A DNA stretch of 64,000 nucleotides, taken from Dehalococcoidia bacterium. GTDB taxonomy: Bacteria > Chloroflexota > Dehalococcoidia > DSTF01 > JACRBR01. A program made the translations under genes and the position numbers. The notes under the pieces are model-generated. The model was given only the letters and a program-made list of their open reading frames with translations. It was not told the DNA's origin and did no database searches. The stretch covers positions 168,042 through 232,041 of the forward strand of contig JAJTXQ010000014.1 in NCBI GenBank assembly GCA_021462855.1, given 5' to 3'. Positions 47,749 to 56,400 of the stretch are shown piece by piece; within the stretch, counting starts at the first letter, position 1, and each line of letters begins with the position of its first letter.

Positions 47749-47805
47749 TTAGCGGGCGGTTCCCCGGGAGCGCGCGGAGTCGCGGCGGTCATTGCGAGCA
47801 GCCAT
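47749..47805 (-). CDS. Very small basic peptide (18 residues), possible leader
   Basis: Frame [18 protein letters not shown] with stop TAA. GGGAGG lies 6 bases before ATG 47805, a strong ribosome-binding site for so short a frame. It is followed on the same strand by two hairpins (GGCGCC and GGCCGCCC stems, the second at 47701-47719) and then the RIO kinase gene. It could be a leader peptide controlling that gene, or a small basic protein. Confidence 0.4.
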   Translation of the reverse strand: MAARNDRRDSARSRGTAR

Positions 47806-47932
47806 GGTGCGCCTCCCTTCGTTTTGTGGCCGCGGGCGCGGCCGGTGAAGCATCGTACGCCGGCGATACGACGCCTGTCAACCGCACGTCCGGCGGTTCA
47901 TCGTGCGCTCACGCTCGTGTACGATGCGCGGC

Positions 47933-49282
47933 ATGACGGCGCCACGCGTCATCGTTGTCGGCGGCGGGATCGCCGGGCTCACCGCGGCCTACACGCTGCG
48001 GAAGGGCGGCTTCGACGTCCAGGTGCTGGAACGCGAGGAAGTCCCGGGCGGACGGATGCGCAGCGAGCGGCACGGCGACTTCGTGGTCGACCGCGGCGCG
48101 CAGTTCATCGCCAGCAGCTATCGCAACATGCGCGCGCTGGTCGATGAGTTGGGGCTGCGGCCGTACGTGCGGCGGCTGCGCACCGGGCGCGGCGCGACCC
48201 TCCGCGATGGCAAGTTCGCCTCGTCTGACTACAACGGCGTGCGGGCGATCCTGCGGGCGCGGGACATCGGCTGGCGCAGCAAGCTGCGGCTGCCGCTCAT
48301 CATCAACGACTTGCGGCGGGCGCGGTCGATGCTCGACTTCTACGCCATCGAGAAGGCGGCGCCCCTCGACGACATCTCGGCGCACGACTGGGCGCTGCGC
48401 CGCTTTGGCCGCGAGGTGCTCGACTACGTGATCGAGCCGCCGTTCGCATCGACATTCACGGTGCTTCCCGAAAACCTGTCGCGCGCGTTCGTGCTTGCGA
48501 CGATCTCCTACATGTTCTCGGGATTCCGGCTGCACGCGTTCGAGGGCGGCAACGGCCTGCTCACGAGCACGCTCGCCGCGCGCGTCCCCGTGCGCACCGG
48601 CATCGACGTGCGGCGCGTATCGCAGACGCACGACGGCGCGACGGTGCAGCTCGCGGACGGCGAACAGCTGCACGCCGATGCGGCGATCATCGCCACGCCC
48701 GGTAACCGCGTCGCCGCGCTGTGCGACACGCTGACGGATGGCGAGCGCGCGTTCTTCGGTGGCGTACGCTACGCGTCGAGCATCATCGTCTTCGTCATGA
48801 CGTCGACGACGGAGGCGGACCCGGGCGTGTACGGCGTCGGCATCGGCCGGCGGGAGGGTGTGCGGCTCTACGGGCTGGCGATGGAGACGCCGAAGGAAGG
48901 CGCGGTGCCGCCGGGAAAGATGCTGTTCAACTGCGCGTTCAGCGAGGAGTACGCCGCCGAGCTCATCTCCCGCGGCGATGATGACATCATCGCGGCGCTG
49001 CACGGCGAGCTGCGCAAGCTGCCGATGCGCGGGCTCGACAAGACGGAAGGCCACGTCGTGCATCGATGGCCGGAGCTGGTGCCGCAGTTCTACCCGGGCT
49101 ACATCCGCTCCCTCGCGCGGTTCGGCGAGCGGAGCGCGCGCTCGGACCGCGTGTTCTTCGCCGGTGACTACCTCGTCGGGCCGTACACCGAGGGCGCGCT
49201 GACGTCGGGCCTGCGCGCCGCCGCCGCGGTGCGCGCGCGGTTCAGCGGCGCGCCGGTCGCCGCCGGGACGCCTCTCGCGTAG
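47933..49282 (+). CDS. FAD-dependent protoporphyrinogen oxidase-like amine oxidase
   Basis: 449 residues. N-terminal dinucleotide site RVIVVGGGIAGLTAAYTL and LEREEVPGGRMRSE, then DFVVDRGAQFI, EGGNGLLTSTLA, and the C-terminal FAD motif RVFFAGDYLVGPYTEGALTSGLRAA. This fits HemY/phytoene-desaturase-like flavoproteins; the substrate is uncertain and there is no haem gene cluster here. TACGAT ends a few bases before ATG 47933 and there is no Shine-Dalgarno, which suggests leaderless translation. It is convergent with the small secreted-protein pair. Confidence 0.82.
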   Translation: MTAPRVIVVGGGIAGLTAAYTLRKGGFDVQVLEREEVPGGRMRSERHGDFVVDRGAQFIASSYRNMRALVDELGLRPYVRRLRTGRGATLRDGKFASSDYNGVRAILRARDIGWRSKLRLPLIINDLRRARSMLDFYAIEKAAPLDDISAHDWALRRFGREVLDYVIEPPFASTFTVLPENLSRAFVLATISYMFSGFRLHAFEGGNGLLTSTLAARVPVRTGIDVRRVSQTHDGATVQLADGEQLHADAAIIATPGNRVAALCDTLTDGERAFFGGVRYASSIIVFVMTSTTEADPGVYGVGIGRREGVRLYGLAMETPKEGAVPPGKMLFNCAFSEEYAAELISRGDDDIIAALHGELRKLPMRGLDKTEGHVVHRWPELVPQFYPGYIRSLARFGERSARSDRVFFAGDYLVGPYTEGALTSGLRAAAAVRARFSGAPVAAGTPLA

Positions 49283-49286
49283 CCGG

Positions 49287-49853
49287 TCAGGGTGTGCCGG
49301 TGATCGTCGCCTGCCCCTCGCGCACGTCGACGGCGAGGCGATAGTCGAGCGTGATGCGCTCGAGCTGGTCATCGGCGATGCGCTCGATGATGCCGTGGAA
49401 CGGGCGCGTCACGAACGACGGCAGCGCGCCGAGCCGGATCGAGTCGATGTCGGCGCGCGGGTGCGCTCCCGTGAGGTCCGCCGTGCCCCTCACGCGTACA
49501 TCGATGTCGGGGCCGACCGGCGTATCGAGCGTCGCGTTGACGTCGCCGCCGCCGTCGACGAAACAGATCCGCACGTCGTCGATCGGCGCGGCGGCATCGA
49601 TGAAGAAGCGCGCGCGGGACGTCGCCTCGCTATCGGTGATCGTGAGCGTCGCGGGGTTGCCGTACAGGAGCTCGGTGTTGAACGCCAGCCACCGGTCGTC
49701 GTAGGCGAACGCGAGCGCGGGATCGAACGTGATCGCGCGCCCGCCCCCGCACGAGCCGGGGCTGCCCGCGAACAGCGCGAGCGCGGCGCCGGCGACAAGC
49801 ACGACCGGCGCGACGACGATCAGCAGCGGCACCAGCGCGAGGGCGCGGATCAC
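49287..49853 (-). CDS. Hypothetical membrane-anchored protein
   Basis: 188 residues: an N-terminal hydrophobic segment (ALVPLLIVVAPVVLVAGAALALF), then an extracytoplasmic beta-rich domain (VDGGGDVNATLDTPVGPDIDVRVRG and ITLDYRLAVDVREGQATITG). The alternating pattern recalls lipid-binding LmeA/DUF2993-type domains, but I cannot confirm it. ATG 49853 overlaps the preceding lipoprotein stop (ATGA), so the two work together. Confidence 0.6.
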   Translation of the reverse strand: MIRALALVPLLIVVAPVVLVAGAALALFAGSPGSCGGGRAITFDPALAFAYDDRWLAFNTELLYGNPATLTITDSEATSRARFFIDAAAPIDDVRICFVDGGGDVNATLDTPVGPDIDVRVRGTADLTGAHPRADIDSIRLGALPSFVTRPFHGIIERIADDQLERITLDYRLAVDVREGQATITGTP

Positions 49854-50302
49854 TGGCCGAGCTCGGCTGCGCCGAGCGTTGGCGTCGGCGCGACCTCCGC
49901 CGGCGGCGCGATGGTGATCTTCTCGATGATGTAGTTGTCTTCGTCGTCAGGCGTCAGGCATTCGACGCGATACTGGCCGGGCTGGTCAACGACGAAGTCG
50001 AAGATGAAGTTCCCGGGAAATGGCTCGGCGTCGGGGCTGCCCTGCGGGTGCTCGGGCGCCTGCGCCGTGCCGATGACCTTCACCAGCTCCTTCCCCTGCC
50101 GCAGCTCGCATTGCATGTAGACCGTCATCGGGTACTTCTGCTGGTACTGGAGGTTCATCGAGATGCGGGCGCCGGCGCGCATGTCGCCGGTGACATCGAG
50201 TCCGGTGAAGAAGTCGTCCGTCACTTTCGCGGACGAGAATTCAATGCCACACCCGGTGAGCAGCGCGAGGCCGAGGAGCGCGAGCGCGAGGATTCGTTTC
50301 AC
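49850..50302 (-). CDS. Hypothetical lipoprotein
   Basis: 150 residues: MKRILALALLGLALLTGC with lipobox LLTGC, then a beta-sandwich-like domain with two Cys (MQCELRQG, RVECLTPDDED), probably disulfide-bonded, ending in a short Pro/Thr tail. No enzyme motif. First gene of a two-gene operon and divergent from the endonuclease V fusion. Confidence 0.65.
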   Translation of the reverse strand: MKRILALALLGLALLTGCGIEFSSAKVTDDFFTGLDVTGDMRAGARISMNLQYQQKYPMTVYMQCELRQGKELVKVIGTAQAPEHPQGSPDAEPFPGNFIFDFVVDQPGQYRVECLTPDDEDNYIIEKITIAPPAEVAPTPTLGAAELGQ

Positions 50303-50352
50303 GTCGGTGCATGCTACGGGCGCGGCGAGGCGCGGACAAGCGCGCCGGCGCG

Positions 50353-50358
50353 TACAAT
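50353..50358 (+). promoter_or_regulatory. Putative -10 box of a leaderless promoter (endonuclease V fusion)
   Basis: TACAAT ends 6 bases before the GTG at 50365, with no Shine-Dalgarno between them, so the transcript probably begins at or next to the start codon. Confidence 0.45.
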
Positions 50359-50364
50359 CCGCGC

Positions 50365-51459
50365 GTGGAGATCGCGCCGCTGCACCCGTGGGACCTGACG
50401 CCGCGCGAGGCGATGCGCCTGCAGACGGAGCTCGCGTCCCGCGTCATCCGCACCGGCGCCCCCGACAACGCGTCGATGCGCACCGTGCTCGGATGCGACG
50501 TGGCGTTTGACCGCCGGCACGGGCGCGGCGTCGCGGCGATCGTCGCGCTTGCATGGCCCTCGCTCGAGGTCGTCGAGGAGGTGACCGCGGAGGCGCCGGT
50601 GCGATTTCCGTACGTGCCGGGGCTGCTCTCGTTTCGCGAAACACCGGTGTTGCTCGCCGCCTTCGAGCGGCTGCATGCGCGGCCGGACCTGGTGATGATC
50701 GACGGGCATGGCTTCGCCCACCCGCGGCGATTCGGCTTCGCCTGTCACGTCGGCCTGCTGCTCGATGCCCCGACGCTGGGCATCGCCAAGTCGCGGCTGA
50801 CCGGCGCCAGCGGCCCGTTGCGGAGCGAGCGAGGCGCGCGCACGGACCTCATCGACAACGGCGAGGTGATCGGCGCGGTCGTGCGGACGCGGCAGGGCGT
50901 GCGGCCGATCTTCGTGTCGGTTGGGCACCGCGTGTCGCTCGCCGCGGCCGAGCGGCTGGCGCTCGAAGCGACGCGCGGCTATCGGCTGCCCGAGCCGGCG
51001 CGGCTTGCGGACGCGCTCTCGCGGCGCGCGCGGCAGCGGATGTTGGACGCGACGGCCGCGATGGTCGTCGAACAGCGCGCCGGCGAGCCCGGCCGCTGGG
51101 AGTGGAGCGCCTGCGAGGACGAGGTCGTGTACCGCGGCCAACGCGAGGCGATGCCGCTGCATTACGGCGCCATCGTCGATGCTCTCAACCCGGCCGACGG
51201 CGAGCCGCTCGACGTCATGCTCGTCGCTTCCGGTGAACCGGCGCGCGGCGAACGCATCGACGTGCGCGTGATCGACGTGCTGCTCCGCGCCGACGGCGAC
51301 CACAAGCTGCTCGCAATCCCCGCATCGCACCCGGACGAGCGCGTGGGCGATGCGCGTGACCGCGCCTGGCGCTGGAGCCTCGCGCTCGAACGGCCCGTCA
51401 CATCGTGGGGCGGCGAAGATGCGGCGATCGCGCTGCTGAAGGAGTGCCGGGAGGCGTAG
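50365..51459 (+). CDS. nfi: Endonuclease V fused to an inorganic-pyrophosphatase-like domain
   Basis: 364 residues. Residues 1-225 are endonuclease V: LGCDVAFD (Asp45), PYVPGLLSFRETP (Glu92), MIDGHGFAHPRRFG (Asp113). These are the metal ligands that cut next to deaminated bases such as inosine. Residues about 235-364 match class A pyrophosphatase: MPLHYGAI (Tyr), ADGEPLDVML (Asp278, Asp283; the middle Asp is Glu280), ADGDHKLLAIP (Asp312, Lys314), and a C-terminal helix ALLKECREA. Most catalytic positions are present. The two domains share one frame with no stop between them. I know of no common fusion of this kind. GTG 50365 lies just past TACAAT. Confidence 0.85.
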   Translation: MEIAPLHPWDLTPREAMRLQTELASRVIRTGAPDNASMRTVLGCDVAFDRRHGRGVAAIVALAWPSLEVVEEVTAEAPVRFPYVPGLLSFRETPVLLAAFERLHARPDLVMIDGHGFAHPRRFGFACHVGLLLDAPTLGIAKSRLTGASGPLRSERGARTDLIDNGEVIGAVVRTRQGVRPIFVSVGHRVSLAAAERLALEATRGYRLPEPARLADALSRRARQRMLDATAAMVVEQRAGEPGRWEWSACEDEVVYRGQREAMPLHYGAIVDALNPADGEPLDVMLVASGEPARGERIDVRVIDVLLRADGDHKLLAIPASHPDERVGDARDRAWRWSLALERPVTSWGGEDAAIALLKECREA

Positions 51460-51505
51460 CGTGCGCGTCGCGGCCACACGCGGTACCGCCGGCGGGCGGC
51501 GCCGG

Positions 51506-52810
51506 TTACAGCCGGCGGCGCGCGACCGATGCGAGCGCGGCAACGGCGCCGAGCGCCGCCACGGCGAGGGCGGCGATCGCCGCGACCGTCATCCAGGCAA
51601 TGCCGTCGTCATCGCCAGTGTCAGCGGTCGCGCCGCCATCGCCGTCGCCGCCGCCGCCCGGGGCGGGGGTGCCGCTGGTCGCCGGGTCGCCGTCGTCCGC
51701 CGTCGCGGGCGGCGGCGCGGTGCGGCGCGGCAGCCCCACGGACTCGCGCCACGCGTTCTCGAGCCCGAACTCGTCGAACCCGTACACGGCTTGGTACGCC
51801 TTGTCGTTCGTCGAACCGTCGCGGAACGTGCGGACGAGTTCGGCGAACTTGTCTGCGCCGTACGTGTCGACGAGGAACCCGACGATCGAGCCGGCCTGCC
51901 CGTAGTACAGCCCGACCGTCCGCGCCACGCCGCCGGTCGCCGACGAGTTCAGCTCATTCATCGACAGCACGCGGTCATCCTCGATCGCCGCCTGCAGCGC
52001 GGCGCCATGGCCACTCAGCGGATCGCGCTGCGAGAACACCGAGATGCCCTCGTTCATCCAGTCCGGCACGCCGTACGGCCCCTTGCTCGCTTCGCGCGTG
52101 ACGATGTGCGCGATCTCGTGACGCGTGATGTCCAGCACATCGACATCGGCCGAGACCATCGCGGTGTCGCTGTAGACGACTTCGCCCAGCACCTGCACGC
52201 CGCGGCCGCCGCTGGGCGCGATCGCCGGCTGCATCTCATCCGATGTGCGGTACAGGAACACTTTGATGGGAAAGCCGACCTGCGTCTGCATCAGCGCGCC
52301 GGCGCTCGCCAGCGTCTCGGACGCCGCGACGACGACGGCGTCGGCGTGCGTCTCAGTCGCGGAGTGGAAGTACACCGTGACGTTGCCATCCACGATCGTC
52401 CTGAAGTCGAAGCGCGTGTCCTCGTGGACGTAGAGTTGCTCGGGCGAGGACGCGCGATTGCCCGCCTCGTCGGTCACCTCCCACTGCCACGTGATCTCGG
52501 CTCCGGGGATGATGAAGATGTTCCGGCCGCTCGTCAGCGTGTACGCGCAGTTCGTCGTCGCGCCGGTGTTGCACTCGGCGACGGCCGTGGCGCCGGTGCC
52601 GTCGGGCGCGAGCTCGTACTTCAGGCGCGCCTCCTTCACCGGCGAGTCCGAACGCACCGAGAGGGCGAACGTCACACCGGCCAGGAAGTCATTGCGCGTC
52701 TCCGTCGCGACAAACGTGATCGGCTCCTGCGCCGACGCATCCGGCGCCGAAGCAGCGGCAAGCGCCACGAGCATCGCCGCCGCCATGAGCATCATCGCGC
52801 TACGCAACAT
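51506..52810 (-). CDS. Secreted MA-family (gluzincin) metallopeptidase, membrane-anchored
   Basis: 434 residues. Signal peptide (MMLMAAAMLVALAAASAPDASA), a beta-rich N-terminal domain (IPGAEITWQWEVTDEAGN), then the peptidase with HExxH in DITRHEIAHIVT and the third ligand in VPDWMNEGISVF. A Gly/Asp/Pro-rich stalk leads to a C-terminal membrane helix (WMTVAAIAALAVAALGAVAA) and basic tail, so the enzyme faces outward. ATG 52810 overlaps the prfB stop by 11 bases. The target is unknown. Confidence 0.85.
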   Translation of the reverse strand: MLRSAMMLMAAAMLVALAAASAPDASAQEPITFVATETRNDFLAGVTFALSVRSDSPVKEARLKYELAPDGTGATAVAECNTGATTNCAYTLTSGRNIFIIPGAEITWQWEVTDEAGNRASSPEQLYVHEDTRFDFRTIVDGNVTVYFHSATETHADAVVVAASETLASAGALMQTQVGFPIKVFLYRTSDEMQPAIAPSGGRGVQVLGEVVYSDTAMVSADVDVLDITRHEIAHIVTREASKGPYGVPDWMNEGISVFSQRDPLSGHGAALQAAIEDDRVLSMNELNSSATGGVARTVGLYYGQAGSIVGFLVDTYGADKFAELVRTFRDGSTNDKAYQAVYGFDEFGLENAWRESVGLPRRTAPPPATADDGDPATSGTPAPGGGGDGDGGATADTGDDDGIAWMTVAAIAALAVAALGAVAALASVARRRL

Positions 52811-53907
52811 CCGCGCCCACCGTCGATGTGAGGTACGCCTTCATCGCCCCGTCGAGATCTCCATCGAGCACGCCCGTCGCGTCACTCGTCTCGAATCCGG
52901 TGCGGTGGTCCTTCACCATCTTGTACGGGTGCAGCACGTAGCTGCGGATCTGGTTGCTCCAGCCCGCGCTCACGTGCTCGCCCTTGATCTTCGCCTGCTC
53001 TTCGGCGTGCTTCGTCAGCTCTATTTCGATGAGCCGCGCCTCGAGGACGCGCATCGCGAGCTCGCGGTTGCGGTGCTGCGAGCGCTCGTTCTGGCAGGTC
53101 ACGACGGTGCCCGTAGGGATGTGCGTGATGCGGATCGCCGTCGAGTTCTTCTGGACGTTCTGGCCGCCGTGCCCGCTCGCGCGGAAGACGTCGACGCGCA
53201 GGTCATCCGGGCTGATCTTCACCTCCGCGGCGTCCGTCGCTTCGGGCAGCACTTCGACCAGCGCGAACGACGTGTGACGGCGCTGCTCGGAGTCGAACGG
53301 AGAGATGCGCACGAGACGGTGCACGCCACGCTCGCTCTTGAGGTAGCCGTAGGCGTGCGGGCCCGTGACCTCGAGCTGCGCGCGCTTGATGCCGGCCTCT
53401 TCGCCCGGCATCAGGTCGATGATCTCAGCGCCGAATCCGCGCCGTTCGCACCAGCGGACGTACATGCGCAGCAGCATCTCGGCCCAATCTTGCGACTCCG
53501 TGCCGCCCGCCCCCGCGTGCACCGCGACGATCGCGCTGCGGTCATCGTACGGGCCCGAGAACGTGAGGTTGAACTCCAGTTCCTCGAGTTGCGCCTCGAT
53601 CGCCGCCGCGTCGCGCTCGATGTCGGCGGCCGTCGCGGCGTCGTCCTCCGCCGCCGCCAGTTCGACGAGCTCACGCAGGTCGCCGACGCGGCGCTCCAGC
53701 CCGCGCCATGTGTCGATGCGCGCGCGCATGCTGGCGATGCGCTTCATCGTTTCCTGTGCCGACTGGGGGTCGTCCCAGAAGTCCGGCGCCGCCGAGCGTC
53801 CCTCGAGCGCGGCCGCTTCCTGCTCTACGCGGGGGATGTCAAAGACGCACCAGGACGTGCTGGATACGAGCGTGTTGCGCCTCGATGCGTTCACGGAGTT
53901 CCTGCAT
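52800..53907 (-). CDS. prfB: Peptide chain release factor 2, with programmed +1 frameshift
   Basis: RF2 of about 368 residues. The body has SEQRRHTSFALVEVLPE, the GGQ loop ASGHGGQNVQKNSTAIRI and DHRTGFETSDATGVLDG, and frees peptides at UGA and UAA codons. The N-terminus (MQELRERIEAQHARIQHVLVRL from ATG 53907) lies in the zero frame and stops at TGA 53841-53839 in the context CTT TGA C. A +1 slip joins it to DIPRVEQEAAALEG and PDFWDDP. This is the classic autoregulatory frameshift. A GGTG three bases before CTT may act as the internal Shine-Dalgarno. SPF-type specificity residues are not clearly readable. Confidence 0.93.
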
Positions 53908-53972
53908 AGCCGTCCGGTGCGTCCTTTCGTGCGTGATCATGAGCATGGTAGCGGATTTCCCGGACGATCTGA

Positions 53973-54158
53973 TCACACCTCCGCGGTGAAGCAGCCGGTG
54001 TCCTTCGGGACGCGGAACACACCCTCTCGCGCGATGATCCGCTCGATGATCTCGCGGGCTGCGTCCAGCATCGGCGCGCGGTGGCTGTTGTCGTAGCGAA
54101 GCGCAGGTTCTGATTCGAGCGGATCGCTTTCGACGAGAAGCTTCGGCGCACGCGTCAC
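53973..54158 (-). CDS. Small hypothetical protein
   Basis: 61 residues beginning at GTG 54158, 11 bases after the stop of the membrane glycosyltransferase gene and about 65 bases before prfB. The C-terminal half (AAREIIERIIAREGVFRVP) is helical; the end DTGCFTAEV has one Cys. No family recognised. The tight spacing on both sides suggests it is a real cistron. Confidence 0.5.
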   Translation of the reverse strand: MTRAPKLLVESDPLESEPALRYDNSHRAPMLDAAREIIERIIAREGVFRVPKDTGCFTAEV

Positions 54159-54169
54159 GGCCGCCGCAC

Positions 54170-55681
54170 CTACCGGTCCGTGCGGGCGGCGCCGGAGCCG
54201 CCGGACGGGCCGCGGCCGAGGTCGATCGGCTCCGCGCCGTACAGCCCCGGGCGGTAGTCGTACAGCGCGTTCGTGCTGCGGCCGGCGTCGAGCGTGTAGC
54301 GGAAGCCGTAGCCGAGTTCGCGGTAACGCTTGAAGTCGTCGTAGTCGAGCAGCCAGACGTACACGACGCGGCGCTCCTTGTCCTCGGCCTTGCCCTTGTC
54401 CGAGAGCTGGCTGATCGCGTCGTGGTCCTTCTCGAGGATGCCGAGATCAAGGTCGTCGCGGTTCAGCACCGCGAATTGGGGGTAGATGAACCCGAGCGAG
54501 ACGACCGTCGTGTCCGCGATCTCGAGCGCCTCGATGTCGTGCACGAAGTCGATTTGCGCCTGCATGGTGTCGCGGTTCGAGAGGAGCAGTCCCTTGCCGA
54601 GCTGCGCGTTGGTGAATGCCTCGCTGTTGATCTCGTCGCCGGGCGACGTGAGGTCGATGAACCCCGCGCCGACGATGACGGCGATGACGCCGGCGAGCGC
54701 CCACCGGTGGAAGTACTTGCCCATGACGAAGAACCCGAATGGGTACATCGGGATCAGGTACGCCGCCTCGTGCGGCAGGCGCGCGAACGCGACCAGCGTG
54801 ACGGCGATCGCGAGCAGCCAGAAGCCGACGTCGCGGTCGTCCCAGGCGTCGCGCGGGAGCCGCCGCAGTCGCGGGAGCGAGATCGCGGCCCCGGCGAGCA
54901 CCGCCATCGAGCCAAGCAGCCCGAGGCAGTCCTTGCCGAGCAGCCGCAGCACGGACAGGTAGCCGACCTTGCTGTCGTAGAAGTTCAGGAATCGCACGCC
55001 GTAATCCCAGTAGATCGGCAGCCAGGCGACGATCGCCACCATGACCACCGTGACGACGAACGGCCGGACCTCGCCCGCGCGCCGGTCGCGCCACAGGTAG
55101 TACAGCGCGGGGGCGAGGAACAGAGCCGACGTCGAGCGCGAGGCGACCGCGAGCCCGAGCATCAGCGCGGCGGCGAATCCGTTGCCGCCGAGCAGGAAGT
55201 AGTAGCACGCAAGGATGAAGGTCAGCGCCCACATGTAGTCCATCGTCGTCATGCTGTTGATCCACAGCAGCGGCGTGAAGGCGAAGCCGGCGACGAGCAG
55301 CGCGCGATGCGGCAGCGCGAGGCGCCGCACGATCGCGGCGAAGAACCAGACACCCGCCAGCGAGACCAGCATCGTCAGCGAGTTCGTCGCGAGCCAGCCT
55401 CCCTTGATGACCAGCGTGCTCGCGTACTCCGGCAGCGGGTAGCCAGGCAGCCGCGAGGGGTAGAACTCGCCGTGCTCCCAGAACCAGTAGCCCGTGAGCG
55501 CGATGCGCCAGGCGTCGGGGTCCGTGCCGTAGCCGATGTTGATGAACGGCGCGCGGCTCAGCACATAGACGAACGCGAGCGCCGCGAACGCGACGGGCTG
55601 CGCAAGGTCGTACTCGAGCCAGCGCGCGACCGTATCGGCGAGCGACGTGCGGCGCGTGCCGTTGATGTAGGCAGCCGTCAT
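54170..55681 (-). CDS. Multi-pass membrane glycosyltransferase, ArnT/PMT-like (GT-C)
   Basis: 503 residues with about 10-11 hydrophobic segments. The first extracytoplasmic loop has GYGTDPDAWRIALTGY, whose acidic residues match the catalytic loop of GT-C enzymes using polyprenyl-phosphate sugars. Further segments include TTMDYMWALTFILACYYFL and HEAAYLIPMYPFGFFVM. The C-terminal 130 residues are soluble. It would glycosylate lipids or proteins outside the membrane. The neighbouring CDP-alcohol phosphatidyltransferase hints at a phospholipid-linked acceptor. Confidence 0.78.
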   Translation of the reverse strand: MTAAYINGTRRTSLADTVARWLEYDLAQPVAFAALAFVYVLSRAPFINIGYGTDPDAWRIALTGYWFWEHGEFYPSRLPGYPLPEYASTLVIKGGWLATNSLTMLVSLAGVWFFAAIVRRLALPHRALLVAGFAFTPLLWINSMTTMDYMWALTFILACYYFLLGGNGFAAALMLGLAVASRSTSALFLAPALYYLWRDRRAGEVRPFVVTVVMVAIVAWLPIYWDYGVRFLNFYDSKVGYLSVLRLLGKDCLGLLGSMAVLAGAAISLPRLRRLPRDAWDDRDVGFWLLAIAVTLVAFARLPHEAAYLIPMYPFGFFVMGKYFHRWALAGVIAVIVGAGFIDLTSPGDEINSEAFTNAQLGKGLLLSNRDTMQAQIDFVHDIEALEIADTTVVSLGFIYPQFAVLNRDDLDLGILEKDHDAISQLSDKGKAEDKERRVVYVWLLDYDDFKRYRELGYGFRYTLDAGRSTNALYDYRPGLYGAEPIDLGRGPSGGSGAARTDR

Positions 55682-55714
55682 GAGGCCAGCCGCGCCGCAG
55701 CGTTGGCACGCGCA

Positions 55715-56320
55715 CTAGTCATCGGCATGCAGTTTCCGCCAGACGGTGTATACGCGCTGGATGACGGTGGCGTGGGACAGGACAGCGAGCGCCCACAGCG
55801 CCCACGGTACGGCAACCGACCCGACGATCAGGGCGGCGGCGAGCAGGATCACCCGCTCGGCGCGCGTGAACAGCCCCTCCCGCAGTTCGAGCCCGAGACC
55901 CTCGGCGCGGGCGCGGACGTAGCTCACGATGATCGAGCCGACGACCGCGGCGTAGATGACGGCGACCTCCATCGTGTGGCCGCCGCGTTCGCTGTAGTGG
56001 AAGAGCAGGCCAGCGAGGACGGCGGCCTCGGACAGGCGGTCGAGCACCGAGTCGAACAGCGCGCCGAAGCGCGTTACCGTGCCGGTCTTCCGTGCGAGCG
56101 CGCCATCGAGCAGGTCGAGCGCGCTCGCGATGAGCATCACGAGGCCGGCGGCGCGGAACTGCCCGCCCGCCGCGAGGCACGCGGCCGCGACGTTTCCGCC
56201 GAATCCCGTGATGGAGATCATGTTCGGCGTCACGCCGACCGTCGCCAGCGGCGCGACGATTGGGTCGGTGAAGCGCGTCGAGACCTTGTGCGGGACGATG
56301 CTGAAGGACGGCACGCGCAC
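55715..56320 (-). CDS. CDP-alcohol phosphatidyltransferase
   Basis: 201 residues with the family signature D-G-x2-A-R-x8-G-x3-D-x3-D in LLDGALARKTGTVTRFG followed by ALFDSVLDR, plus several membrane helices. It transfers a phosphatidyl group from CDP-diacylglycerol to an alcohol such as inositol phosphate or glycerol phosphate. Length and the N-terminal VTPNMISITG suggest the phosphatidylinositol-phosphate synthase/PgsA-like group. It sits just upstream of the GT-C enzyme on the same strand. Confidence 0.88.
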   Translation of the reverse strand: MRVPSFSIVPHKVSTRFTDPIVAPLATVGVTPNMISITGFGGNVAAACLAAGGQFRAAGLVMLIASALDLLDGALARKTGTVTRFGALFDSVLDRLSEAAVLAGLLFHYSERGGHTMEVAVIYAAVVGSIIVSYVRARAEGLGLELREGLFTRAERVILLAAALIVGSVAVPWALWALAVLSHATVIQRVYTVWRKLHADD

Positions 56321-56400
56321 CCCGGGTTCCAGCCGAACGCTATGTCCCGGAGCCTACAGCCGCGGGGATCCGCGGGCAAGACGCGGGCGCACGCGGGGCG

